From positions 3,348,001 through 3,412,000 of the forward strand of contig NZ_SMFZ01000001.1 of the NCBI RefSeq assembly GCF_004339565.1: a DNA stretch of 64,000 nt. The letters run 5' to 3'. The position numbers and the translations under genes were made by a program. The number at the start of each line of letters is the position of its first letter. The stretch's first letter is position 1. Positions 34,488-42,587 of the stretch are shown here, piece by piece. A model generated the notes under the pieces. That model saw only the letters and a list, made by a program, of their open reading frames with translations, ran no database searches and was not told the DNA's origin. This DNA comes from Pseudonocardia endophytica. Lineage in GTDB: Bacteria; Actinomycetota; Actinomycetes; Mycobacteriales; Pseudonocardiaceae.

Positions 34488-36029
34488 TCAGACGGGGCTG
34501 ATCGGATGGTGCCGACGACCGGGGTCACGGGTCCAGCGGTCGGCGTCGCGGATCCGGGCGACGAGCTCGGAGCGGAGGTCGGAGAACTCGACGACGGCGT
34601 CGACGACGAGGTCGGACCCCATCCGCAGCAGGTTGATGTCGGCCTGCTGCTCGACCGTGCGGGCGGCGACGAACGCGGCGCGCTCCTCCTCGTCGGAGAT
34701 CGCGGCGATCTTGTTGGCATACACCGCGTTCACCGACGCCTGCGGGCCCATCGGGCCGATCGTCGCGGTGGGGAGCGCGAGCGTGGCGCGCGGCTCGAAG
34801 CCGGGCGCGCACATCGCGTAGAAGCCCGCCGCGTACGCCTTGCGGAGCACGACGGTGAACTTCGGGACCTCGGCCGACGCCATCGCGGTGATCATCTTGG
34901 CGCCGTGCCGGATGATCCCCTGCCGCTCCACGCCGACGCCGACCATGAAGCCCGGCACGTCCTGCAGGAACAGCAGCGGGACGTTGAACGCGTCGCAGAG
35001 GGAGACGAAGCGGGTCGCCTTGTCCGCGGAGTCGACGAAGATCGCTCCACTGCGGACCTTCGGCTGGTTGGCCACGATCCCGACCACGCGCCCGTCGAGC
35101 CGGGCCAGCCCGGTGACCATCTCCTCCGCCCAGCGCGCCTTGATCTCGAAGAACGATCCGCCGTCGACGAACCGGTCGATCACGTCCCGGACCTCGTAGG
35201 ACGCGTTCGGGTCCTCCGGGATCAGACCCTCCCAGTCCTCGCGCTCGGGCAGCCGCGGCGGCGCCCACGCCGGGGGCGAGCGGAAGTCGTCGGGCAGGTA
35301 GGACAGCAGCAGGCGGGCGGCCGCGACGGCCTCCCAGTCCTCGTCGAACACCTCGTCGCCGCATCCGGAGACGGTGGCGTGCATCATCGCGCCGCCCATC
35401 TCCTCCAACGTGGTCTTCTCGCCGGTCGTCTTCTCCGCGACGCGCGGGCTGGCGAGGTACATCGAGGCGTTGCCGTCGACCATGCCGACCCAGTCGCAGA
35501 ACGCGGGCATGTACGCGCCGCCCGCCGCGCTCGGCCCGTGCAGGCAGCAGATCTGCGGGACCCGCCCGGACAGCTTGACCTGCAGGTTGAAGATCGCGGA
35601 GGCGCCGCGGCGGCCGGGGAAGAAGCCCATCTGGTCGGTGAGCCGTCCGCCGGCGGAGTCCACCAGGTAGACGACCGGCAGCAGGTCGCGGTCCGCCCGC
35701 TCCAGTATGCGGATCTGCTTCTCACACGTCAGCTCGCCCCACGAGCCGGCCTTGACCGTGAAGTCGTGGGCGATCACGGCGACCGGGCGGCCCTCGACGC
35801 GCCCGACCCCGGTGATCACGCCGTCGGCGGGCAGCCCCTGGTCGATCGCCGAGGCCAGCAGCCCGTCCTCGACGAACGTGCCCGGGTCGAACAGCACGGC
35901 CAGCCGGTCGCGGACCGGCATCTTGTCCGGCCAGCGCGACGGGTCGCCGCCCGCACGGGCGCGGTCAGCGGCGGCGCTGACGTCGGCCGCGGTCGGCGGG
36001 CCCTTCAGCTCCGTGGGTGCCTCGCTCAC
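34488..36029 (-). CDS. accD: Acyl-CoA carboxylase beta (carboxyltransferase) subunit
   Basis: The 513-residue protein is a biotin-dependent carboxyltransferase with two crotonase-like domains. The acyl-CoA oxyanion glycines are in HGPSAAGGAYMPAF in the N-terminal domain, and the carboxybiotin site in GFMVGVGVERQGIIRHGAKM in the C-terminal domain. It needs a biotin-carrying alpha subunit, but none is in the operon. GTG 36029 overlaps the acyl-CoA dehydrogenase stop by four bases. By gene order (dehydrogenase, carboxylase, MaoC, CitE) it resembles the mycobacterial branched-chain acyl-CoA locus around accD1, but the sequence could also be a propionyl-type or decarboxylase subunit. Confidence 0.85.
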   Translation of the reverse strand: MSEAPTELKGPPTAADVSAAADRARAGGDPSRWPDKMPVRDRLAVLFDPGTFVEDGLLASAIDQGLPADGVITGVGRVEGRPVAVIAHDFTVKAGSWGELTCEKQIRILERADRDLLPVVYLVDSAGGRLTDQMGFFPGRRGASAIFNLQVKLSGRVPQICCLHGPSAAGGAYMPAFCDWVGMVDGNASMYLASPRVAEKTTGEKTTLEEMGGAMMHATVSGCGDEVFDEDWEAVAAARLLLSYLPDDFRSPPAWAPPRLPEREDWEGLIPEDPNASYEVRDVIDRFVDGGSFFEIKARWAEEMVTGLARLDGRVVGIVANQPKVRSGAIFVDSADKATRFVSLCDAFNVPLLFLQDVPGFMVGVGVERQGIIRHGAKMITAMASAEVPKFTVVLRKAYAAGFYAMCAPGFEPRATLALPTATIGPMGPQASVNAVYANKIAAISDEEERAAFVAARTVEQQADINLLRMGSDLVVDAVVEFSDLRSELVARIRDADRWTRDPGRRHHPISPV

Positions 36030-37177
36030 GGGGTCATCCCCTTGGTCATGATCTCGAGCTGGATCTCGTCGGTGCCGCCACCGATGCGCAGCACGCGGAC
36101 GTCGCGGTAGTGCCGGGCGACGGCGGACTCGTCCAGGAACCCGGCGCCGCCGAAGAGCTGCACCGCGTCGTCGGCGACCCGGTTGGCCATGACCGCCGAC
36201 AGGTACTTGGCCCGAGCGACCGACCGCGACGCCTCCGGGTGACCGGTGTCGAGGCGCACCGCGGCCTGGTAGGTGACCAGGCGGGCGGCCTCCAGCTCGA
36301 TCTCCATCGTCGCCGTCCGGTGCCGGATGGTCTGCAGCGCGGACAGCGGCGCGCCGAACGCCTCCCGCTCCGCCACGTAGCGCCGGGACAGCTCCAGGCA
36401 CTCGGCAGCGTGCCCGATCCCCATGCCGGCCAGCGCGATCCGTTCCAGCTCGAAGCCGTCCATGATCTGGTAGAAGCCGCGGCCCTCGGCGCCGACGACG
36501 TCGTCCCGGGACACCTCGACACCGTCCAGGACGACCTCGCGGGTGTCCGACGAGTGCCAGCCCATCTTCTTCAGCGGCGTCGAGAACGACAGGCCGGGCG
36601 TGTCCGCCGATACCGCGAACAGCGTGATACCCCGGTGGCCGGGCTCTCCGGTGCGGGCCCCGACGACGATCACGTCGGCCAGCCCGGCGTTCGTGATGAA
36701 CATCTTGCGGCCGTCGAGCACCCAGCCGTCGTCGGAGGTCCGGGCGCGGCTGGTGATGCCCGCGACGTCGGATCCGGTACCGGGCTCGGTCACGGCGATC
36801 GCGGCGACCGCCTCACCGGACGCGATGGCGGCGAGCCAGCGCTGCTTCTGCGCGTCGCTGCCGTAGCGGACCAGGTGGGTGCCGGCCATGTACGCGCTGA
36901 CCAGCGGGCTGATCGCGATCCCGCCGCTGGCGCGGGCCAGTTCCTCGGAGAGCAGCGCGACGGCGAGGCTGTCGCCCTCGCTGCCACCGAACTCGTCCGG
37001 TGTGCACAGCCCGAGGATGCCCGCGTCGCCGAACTGCTTCCACAGCTCGGCCGGGAACGTGCCGGACGACTCGGCGTCGTCGACGAGCGGGCGCACCTGC
37101 TTGTCCACGAATGCGCGGCAGGTCGCGGCGAAGTCCGCGTGTGCCTCGTCGAGCTCCCACGACGATCCGTCGCTCAT
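36026..37177 (-). CDS. Acyl-CoA dehydrogenase
   Basis: The 383-residue flavoprotein has the standard three-domain fold: substrate/FAD loop AVTEPGTGSDVAGI, FMITNA-type KMFITNAGLADV, and C-terminal LFGGAGFLDESAVARHYRDVRV with FAD contacts. The catalytic base is likely the Glu in GGGTDEIQ rather than the mid-chain position, which cannot be fixed without alignment. It oxidises an acyl-CoA to the enoyl-CoA and is the first gene of the operon. ATG 37177 follows GGGAGAGG; the frame to 37267 would cross the operator and is rejected. Confidence 0.93.
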   Translation of the reverse strand: MSDGSSWELDEAHADFAATCRAFVDKQVRPLVDDAESSGTFPAELWKQFGDAGILGLCTPDEFGGSEGDSLAVALLSEELARASGGIAISPLVSAYMAGTHLVRYGSDAQKQRWLAAIASGEAVAAIAVTEPGTGSDVAGITSRARTSDDGWVLDGRKMFITNAGLADVIVVGARTGEPGHRGITLFAVSADTPGLSFSTPLKKMGWHSSDTREVVLDGVEVSRDDVVGAEGRGFYQIMDGFELERIALAGMGIGHAAECLELSRRYVAEREAFGAPLSALQTIRHRTATMEIELEAARLVTYQAAVRLDTGHPEASRSVARAKYLSAVMANRVADDAVQLFGGAGFLDESAVARHYRDVRVLRIGGGTDEIQLEIMTKGMTP

Positions 37178-37202
37178 GGCCTCTCCCTCGTTGGACTCCC
37201 GA

Positions 37203-37218
37203 CCGACCGGGCGGTCGG
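37203..37218. promoter_or_regulatory. TetR operator between the acyl-CoA operon and its regulator
   Basis: CCGACCG (37203-37209) and CGGTCGG (37212-37218) are perfect inverted repeats separated by two bases, in the 131-base space between the divergent acyl-CoA dehydrogenase and TetR genes. A degenerate second copy is near 37253-37266. Seven-base arms with a two-base centre are typical of TetR-family sites for acyl-CoA genes. Confidence 0.75.
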
Positions 37219-37308
37219 CTACAGTCAATCGAGCGGGTCGTGACCGTGTCAACCGTCCGGTCGGCACGGCTACGGTTGATCCGGCCCTGACCGGACGAGG
37301 AGGCGTGG

Positions 37309-37917
37309 ATGACCGTGTCCGAGCGCGATGCCGCGCCGTCGCGCGCCGACCAGCAACGTCATCGGATGCTCACGGTCTCGGCGGAGATCTTCAGCCGTCG
37401 TGGGTTCCGGGCCACGTCGATGAACGAGATCGCGGCGGCGGTGGGTCTGTCCAAGCCGACGCTCTACCACTACTTCTCCTCCAAGGAGGAGATGCTCGTC
37501 CGCCTGTACTCGGACGTGCTGGACGAGAGCCTGGGCCTGGCCCGCGAGGTCGTCGACACCGCGGCGACGCCGCTGGACGCCGTCCGGGAGCTGATCAGCT
37601 CCCGGGTCGCGTACACGTGCCGCAACCAGGACCTGCTCAAGGTCTGCTTCGAGGAGGAGCACGAGCTGCCCGCCGAGCTGGCCGAGCAGCTGCTGCGCCG
37701 TCGTCGCGCCTACGAGGACGTGTTCCTCACCGCGCTCGAACGCCACCTGGGCGCGAACCCGTCGGTGGATCTGGGCATGCCGCCGAAGGTCTGGGTGAAC
37801 ATGTGCCTGGGCGCCGCGAACTGGACGTACAAGTGGTACCGCCCGTCCGGGCCGGACTCGCCCGAACAGCTCGGAGAGCGCATCGCCGCAGGTCTGACGG
37901 CCGGCATCAGGGCATGA
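37309..37917 (+). CDS. TetR-family regulator
   Basis: The 202-residue protein has the TetR helix-turn-helix at about 20-65 (IFSRRGFRATSMNEIAAAVGLSKPTLYHYFSSKEE in outline) and an all-helical ligand-binding domain. ATG 37309 has GAGGAGG upstream. It is divergent from the acyl-CoA operon with a perfect palindrome between. It is likely to repress that operon and be released by an acyl-CoA of the pathway. The regulated substrate is unknown. Confidence 0.92.
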   Translation: MTVSERDAAPSRADQQRHRMLTVSAEIFSRRGFRATSMNEIAAAVGLSKPTLYHYFSSKEEMLVRLYSDVLDESLGLAREVVDTAATPLDAVRELISSRVAYTCRNQDLLKVCFEEEHELPAELAEQLLRRRRAYEDVFLTALERHLGANPSVDLGMPPKVWVNMCLGAANWTYKWYRPSGPDSPEQLGERIAAGLTAGIRA

Positions 37918-37966
37918 GCGCGGTCGGACCCCGCGTACGCGACGAGGGACGGTCCGGGTCGCCCGG

Positions 37967-38998
37967 TCAGTTCCGCTCGCACGCGTAGGTCGACGGCACC
38001 TCCGGCCCGTGGTCGACGACCGCGAAGTCGTCGACGGTCAGCCCGGCGAACGACCGCGCGTCGATCCCGAGGTCGGCCCACTTCGCCGTCGCGTTCCGGT
38101 CGGCGGCGAACGTCAGAGCGATCTCGCCGCCGTCGGACAGGTACATGCCGTAGGTCTGCAGCGTCCGCAGCACGACCTGCTGGGCCGGGTTGTACGACGA
38201 CAGGTCGAGGTCCGGGCGCAGCCGGAAGTGCACCCCGTACGGCGGCGCGTCCGGGTCGGCGTTCTCCGGGCCGCCCGCGTGTGTGGCGGGCGGGACGTAG
38301 ACGCCCGCCTTCATCCGGTCGTTGGGCAGGACGAACCGGAGCGCGTGGTCGATCCGGCCGGACGCCACCTCGTCGGCGGTCGGGGTCAGCGCGGCGATCG
38401 GGAATCCGGCCGCGTCGGCGCTCGTGCACTGCGGTCCGCGCAGCAGGTCGTCGTAGGTGCGGTCGAGATCCCAGACGAAGAACCCCTTGGCGGTGATCCG
38501 CTCGCCGTCGCCGGTGCCCTGGTAGATCTCGTACAGCCGCCGCTGACCGGGGTCGGCGACCAGCAGGTGGCAGTCCTCGTTCGCCGCATCGCAGGTCAGG
38601 TCGTCGGAGCCCTCGAGGTGCGCGCCGCCGGGCACCGGGATCTCGGCGGGCACCGGGTCGCAGTCCGGGCCGCCGTCGCAGTAGTTCTCCGCCCCGACGA
38701 CCGTCTGCCGCGGCGTCGCCGGGTCCGCCGTCAGGACCGGCATCGCGAAGTCGACCTGGAACACGTTCCCGTTCCCCCAGCCGCCCGACGCGTTCAGCGC
38801 GGCCAGTACGGCGGCGCTGCGGTCCGAGGCGGGCGCTCCGGACACGTCCACGGTCCACGGCTGTGATCCGGCGAACAGTCCGGCACCCGCGGCGGGTGCC
38901 CCGGTCGACGGAGCCGCGGGCGCGGGTGCCGGGCCGCCGCACGCCGCGAGGGCGACGACGGACAGACCGGACACCGCCGCCCAGATCGTTCTCCGCAC
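37967..38998 (-). CDS. Secreted lipoprotein of unknown function
   Basis: The 343-residue precursor has a lipoprotein signal ending VVALAAC (Cys20), a short Ala/Pro linker, and a large domain with several Cys (YCDGGPDCDP, LTCDAANEDCH, PQCTS). Near the C-terminus is a segment, VLRTLQTYGMYLSDGG, that occurs in secreted beta-sandwich or beta-helix proteins of bacteria and fungi. The domain may bind or cleave a polysaccharide, but no catalytic motif is evident. GTG 38998 gives a good signal peptide, though its ribosome site is weak. It is divergent from the flippase gene. Confidence 0.75.
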   Translation of the reverse strand: MRRTIWAAVSGLSVVALAACGGPAPAPAAPSTGAPAAGAGLFAGSQPWTVDVSGAPASDRSAAVLAALNASGGWGNGNVFQVDFAMPVLTADPATPRQTVVGAENYCDGGPDCDPVPAEIPVPGGAHLEGSDDLTCDAANEDCHLLVADPGQRRLYEIYQGTGDGERITAKGFFVWDLDRTYDDLLRGPQCTSADAAGFPIAALTPTADEVASGRIDHALRFVLPNDRMKAGVYVPPATHAGGPENADPDAPPYGVHFRLRPDLDLSSYNPAQQVVLRTLQTYGMYLSDGGEIALTFAADRNATAKWADLGIDARSFAGLTVDDFAVVDHGPEVPSTYACERN

Positions 38999-39074
38999 GA
39001 TGATCGTGCTCGGCCGGGCCCCCGGCGGCGTTACCGGACCGGGTGACGGCCCGCCGTTGCCATGTGCAATCTTC

Positions 39075-40505
39075 GTGGTCGTGGCCGACCCCGCACCCAC
39101 CCCGTCCGGCACGGACGTCGGGCCCCTCACCACGCCCGACCAGGACGTGGTGCCCCCGGAGGTCGCCGGACCGCCGTCCCGGCACGCCAAGGGACTCGCC
39201 GCGTGGACCGCCCCGGTGCACCGCGACGGGCTCGCCCTCGTGCTCTCCTCCGGCCTGTCGTCGGCCGTCGGGCTCGGGTACTGGGTGCTCGTGGCCCGGC
39301 TGTTCTCGCCGACCGAGGCGGGCATCAACTCGGCGGCGCTGGCGACGCTGAACATGCTCGGTGGCATCGCGCACCTGAACATGCAGAACGCGTTGCTGCG
39401 GTTCGTCCCGGTCGCGGGCCCCCGGTCGACGCGGCTGGTGACGCTCGGCTACACCGCCGCCGTCATCTCCGCCGCGATCATCGGCACCGTCTTCGCCCTC
39501 GGGGCGCCGTGGTGGGCACCGGAGATGGTGGGCGTCGCCGGCCTGGGCGCCCTGGTCGTGTTCTTCGCCGTCGGCACGCCACTGATGGCGATGTTCGACG
39601 TCCAGGACAACCTGCTGACCGGGCTGCGCAAGGCGATGATCGTGCCCGTCGAGAACCTCGTGTTCTCGCTGCTCAAGGTCGGCCTGCTGGTCGTCGCGGC
39701 GGTCGTCGCGATCCCCGGTGGGATCAGCCTGTCCTGGATCGTCGCAACGGCCCTCGCGGTCGTCGCCGTCAATGCCTGGGTGTTCGGCAGGGTCCTGCCG
39801 AAGCACTCGGCGACGACGAAGCAGACCGAGGACGTCACGGTCGGCGCGATCGCGCGGTTCGCCGGGACGGACTACGCCGGGTCGATCTTCTGGCAGGCCG
39901 CGATCTACGGTCTGCCGCTGCTCATCCTCGCCCGGCTCGACGCACCGGAGGCGGCGACCTACCAGATCGTCTGGACCATGACGATGGCGATCTACCTGGT
40001 GGCGACGGGCATGACCCAGTCGATGGTGGCGCACGCGGCGACCGATCCGGCGAGCGCCGACGAGGCCCGCCGCGCCACGACGAAGCGCGTGCTGATCCTG
40101 ACCGTCCCTGCGGTCGCCGTGCTCACGCTCGGCGCGCACCCGATCCTCGCCATCTTCGGCGAGCACTACTCGGCGACCGGTACCGGCGCGCTCGTGTTCG
40201 CCGCGCTGTCCGCGCTGCCGAACGTCGTGACGGCCTCCGCGCTGGCCGCGGCCCGGGTGCAGCGGCGGATGCGGGTGCTGCTCGGCGTGCCGGCCTCGAT
40301 CGCGGTCATCGTGATCGGGATGTCGTGGATCGTGGCGCCGTTCTGGGGCCTGACCGGGATCGGCGTGTCCTGGCTGGTCGGGCAGTCGGTGGTGGCGGCG
40401 GCGCTGCTGGTCCACGGCAGGCTCCGGCACGGGAACGCCCTCGCGGCGGCGCCGACCCGCACCGCCCCGGTCGACGCCGAGACGGTGCGGATCGAGCGGC
40501 CCTGA
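39075..40505 (+). CDS. Polysaccharide flippase (MOP superfamily)
   Basis: The 476-residue protein has about twelve to fourteen membrane helices of the MOP exporter type (Wzx-like), with the conserved first helices VLSSGLSSAVGLGYWVLVARLFSPTEAG. It would carry lipid-linked sugars or a similar molecule across the membrane. The start is uncertain: GTG at 39075 or 39081 is chosen because the region further upstream overlaps the divergent lipoprotein gene; no ribosome site is visible, so a leaderless mRNA is possible. Its stop lies one base from the convergent RutA-like gene. Confidence 0.82.
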   Translation: MVVADPAPTPSGTDVGPLTTPDQDVVPPEVAGPPSRHAKGLAAWTAPVHRDGLALVLSSGLSSAVGLGYWVLVARLFSPTEAGINSAALATLNMLGGIAHLNMQNALLRFVPVAGPRSTRLVTLGYTAAVISAAIIGTVFALGAPWWAPEMVGVAGLGALVVFFAVGTPLMAMFDVQDNLLTGLRKAMIVPVENLVFSLLKVGLLVVAAVVAIPGGISLSWIVATALAVVAVNAWVFGRVLPKHSATTKQTEDVTVGAIARFAGTDYAGSIFWQAAIYGLPLLILARLDAPEAATYQIVWTMTMAIYLVATGMTQSMVAHAATDPASADEARRATTKRVLILTVPAVAVLTLGAHPILAIFGEHYSATGTGALVFAALSALPNVVTASALAAARVQRRMRVLLGVPASIAVIVIGMSWIVAPFWGLTGIGVSWLVGQSVVAAALLVHGRLRHGNALAAAPTRTAPVDAETVRIERP

Positions 40506-40506
40506 C

Positions 40507-41559
40507 CTACCCGAGCAGCGGCTTCACGCGCGTGCCGAAGTCGTGCACGCCCTGCTCGAAGTCGTCGAACGTGAACATCATTCCCTTGACGCCGGGCATC
40601 GTCGCGACCTGGTCGATCTGGCGCGCGACCGTCTCGTAGGACCCGACGAGCGTGGCCATGTTGAAGTTGACCGCACCCTCCGGCAGGTTGATCGTCCGCG
40701 CGGTGCCCGCGCTGTCCGCGGACTCGTCCTTGCCGCCCTCGTCGGCCATGTAGCCGAGCGCGCCGGCGTCCGCACCCGCCTGGTAGGAGTCCCACTTCGC
40801 GCGGGCCTCCTCGTCGGTCTCGGCCATGATCGCCATGAACAGCGGCAGCGACCCGACGTCGCGGCCGGTGCTCTGGGCGGCCGCCGCCAGCCGGGACGTC
40901 GACTCCCGGTAGACCTCCGGGTCGTTCACGCCGGGCGAGAGGATGAAGTTGTAGTCGCCGAGCTCGGCGACCATGCGCATCCCGCGGTCGGACTGGCCGG
41001 CGCACACGATGTCCACGTGGCCGGTCGGCTGCGGGGAGAGCACGCAGTCGTCCATCGTGAAGTACTGCCCCTTGAGGTCGGAGCGGCCCTTCTCGAAGAG
41101 GTCACGCAGGATCTGCACGTACTCCGTGGAGTACTCGTAGCGGTAGCCGAAGTAGTCGTCGCCGGGCCACAGGCCCATCTGCTCGTACTCACCCTTCGCC
41201 CACCCGGAGACGATGTTGATCCCGAACCGGCCGGGTGCGATCTGGTCGATCGTGGTGGCCATCCGGGCGACCAGCGCGGGCGGCAGCGTCAGCACGGCCG
41301 TCGACGCGTAGAGCTTGATCCGGTCGGTGACCGCGGCCAGGCCCGCCATCAGCGTGAACGACTCCAGCGCGTGGTCCCAGAACTCGACCTTCCCGCCGAA
41401 CCCGCGCAGCTTGACCATGGACAGCGCGAACGCGAATCCCTGGCGCTCGGCCTCCTGCACCACGTTCTTGTTCAGCTCCCAGGTCCCCATGTACTGAGGG
41501 GAGTTCTCCGAGATCAACCAGCCGTTGTTGGCGATGGGGATGAAGACACCGAAGTCCAC
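40507..41559 (-). CDS. RutA-like flavin monooxygenase
   Basis: The 350-residue protein is a bacterial luciferase-like enzyme strikingly similar to RutA, the FMN monooxygenase that opens the uracil ring: FIPIANNGWLISENSPQYM at the start, MVKLRGFGGKVEFWDHALES, FGINIVSGWAKGEYEQMG, LWPGDDYF and VCAGQSDRGM are all RutA hallmarks, and the length is nearly the same (about 363). RutA uses reduced flavin and oxygen from a separate reductase. No rutB-G genes are here, so its substrate is probably a different cyclic amide or N-heterocycle. GTG 41559 has GAGGAAG upstream; the gene follows a second LLM enzyme by 11 bases. Confidence 0.88.
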   Translation of the reverse strand: MDFGVFIPIANNGWLISENSPQYMGTWELNKNVVQEAERQGFAFALSMVKLRGFGGKVEFWDHALESFTLMAGLAAVTDRIKLYASTAVLTLPPALVARMATTIDQIAPGRFGINIVSGWAKGEYEQMGLWPGDDYFGYRYEYSTEYVQILRDLFEKGRSDLKGQYFTMDDCVLSPQPTGHVDIVCAGQSDRGMRMVAELGDYNFILSPGVNDPEVYRESTSRLAAAAQSTGRDVGSLPLFMAIMAETDEEARAKWDSYQAGADAGALGYMADEGGKDESADSAGTARTINLPEGAVNFNMATLVGSYETVARQIDQVATMPGVKGMMFTFDDFEQGVHDFGTRVKPLLG

Positions 41560-41570
41560 TGGGCTTCCTC

Positions 41571-42587
41571 TCAGCTCGTGCGCAGTACGGGGGCGATTTC
41601 ACGGGCGATCAGGTCGAGCGAGGCGAGCGCGTCGTGTACCGGCATCCCCGCCCACTCGGTGCGCAGGACGAAGTGGTTCACGCCGAGCTCGTCACGCCAC
41701 GGCAGAAGTGCCGCAAGGCAGTCCTCGGGGGATCCGACCACGAACCGGTCCTCGGCGAGCTCGTCGTAACCGGTACGGAACGACTCGTTTCCGGGCAGGA
41801 CACGGTCCTGCCCCCAGTCGGCGTAGACGGCGTACTTCCCGGCCAGGTGCGGGCGGGCGAGCTCGACCGCCCGCTCCCGCGTCGGCGCGCAGTACACCTC
41901 CCGCATCAGCGGCAGCTCGCGCAGCGGTCCCCGGCCCGCGGCGGCGCGCTCGGCGTGGAACAGGTCGAGCTGACGGCGGATCGTCGACGTCGTGGCGTGC
42001 GGGCTGATCATCCACGTGTCGGCGAGGCGCGCGGCACGACGGACCGCCGCGTCCGCGTGGGCCGCCATCCAGACCGGCGGCTGCGCGATCGGGCGCATCT
42101 CGGCCTGGACGCCGTCCAGGCGGGTCCACGGCAGGTCGGCGTGCACCTTCTCGCCGCGCCACAGCTCCTGCACGATCCGCAGGTTCTCGGTGAAGCGGCG
42201 GAGCTTCTCCTCCGGCGGGATGCCGAACGCGGCGTACTCGACCTCGCGGTAGCCCAGACCGATCCCGAACACCGACCGGCCGCGGCAGATCACGTCGAGG
42301 CTCGCGTACGCCTCGGCGGTGTCGACCGGGTTGTGCAGCGCGAGCAGGTGGATGCCGGTGCCGACGGTCATGTCCCCGGCCTCGGCGGCGACCCGGGCCA
42401 GCCACGGCAACGGCTGGATGTGCGCGTAGGTCTCGGAGAGGTGGTGCTGGCCGCCGAACACGGAGTCCAGACCGCCGTCACGCGCGGCCCTGACCAGCGA
42501 GAGCTGCTCGTCCAGCATCGCCAGCGGGTCGGTGCCCGCTGGCCGTTGGTGGGTCAGGAACAGCCCGACCCGCACGTCATCCGGCAC
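41571..42587 (-). CDS. LLM-class flavin-dependent monooxygenase
   Basis: The 338-residue protein has the luciferase-like barrel with GGLDSVFGGQHHLSETYAH, GIGLGYREVEYAAFGIP and PVWMAAHADAAVRRAARLADTW. It belongs to the LLM superfamily but not to the RutA branch. GTG 42587 is decided by GGAGG nine bases upstream, inside the MmgE gene, so the reading frames overlap by 11 bases. Its place before the RutA-like gene suggests a second oxidation step in the same pathway; whether it uses FMN or F420 cannot be seen. Confidence 0.88.
   Translation of the reverse strand: MPDDVRVGLFLTHQRPAGTDPLAMLDEQLSLVRAARDGGLDSVFGGQHHLSETYAHIQPLPWLARVAAEAGDMTVGTGIHLLALHNPVDTAEAYASLDVICRGRSVFGIGLGYREVEYAAFGIPPEEKLRRFTENLRIVQELWRGEKVHADLPWTRLDGVQAEMRPIAQPPVWMAAHADAAVRRAARLADTWMISPHATTSTIRRQLDLFHAERAAAGRGPLRELPLMREVYCAPTRERAVELARPHLAGKYAVYADWGQDRVLPGNESFRTGYDELAEDRFVVGSPEDCLAALLPWRDELGVNHFVLRTEWAGMPVHDALASLDLIAREIAPVLRTS

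Noticed and set aside
36030..36401. Longer N-terminus of the carboxylase beta subunit
   Set aside because: The extension lies in the acyl-CoA dehydrogenase gene, is Arg/Gly-rich shadow, and GTG 36029 gives the usual overlap and length.
40507..41559. A complete uracil (Rut) pathway
   Set aside because: Only the RutA-like gene is present; no rutB, C, D, E, F or G homologs are in the cluster, and the nearby Cys hydrolase is more like carbamoylsarcosine or maleamate amidase than RutB.
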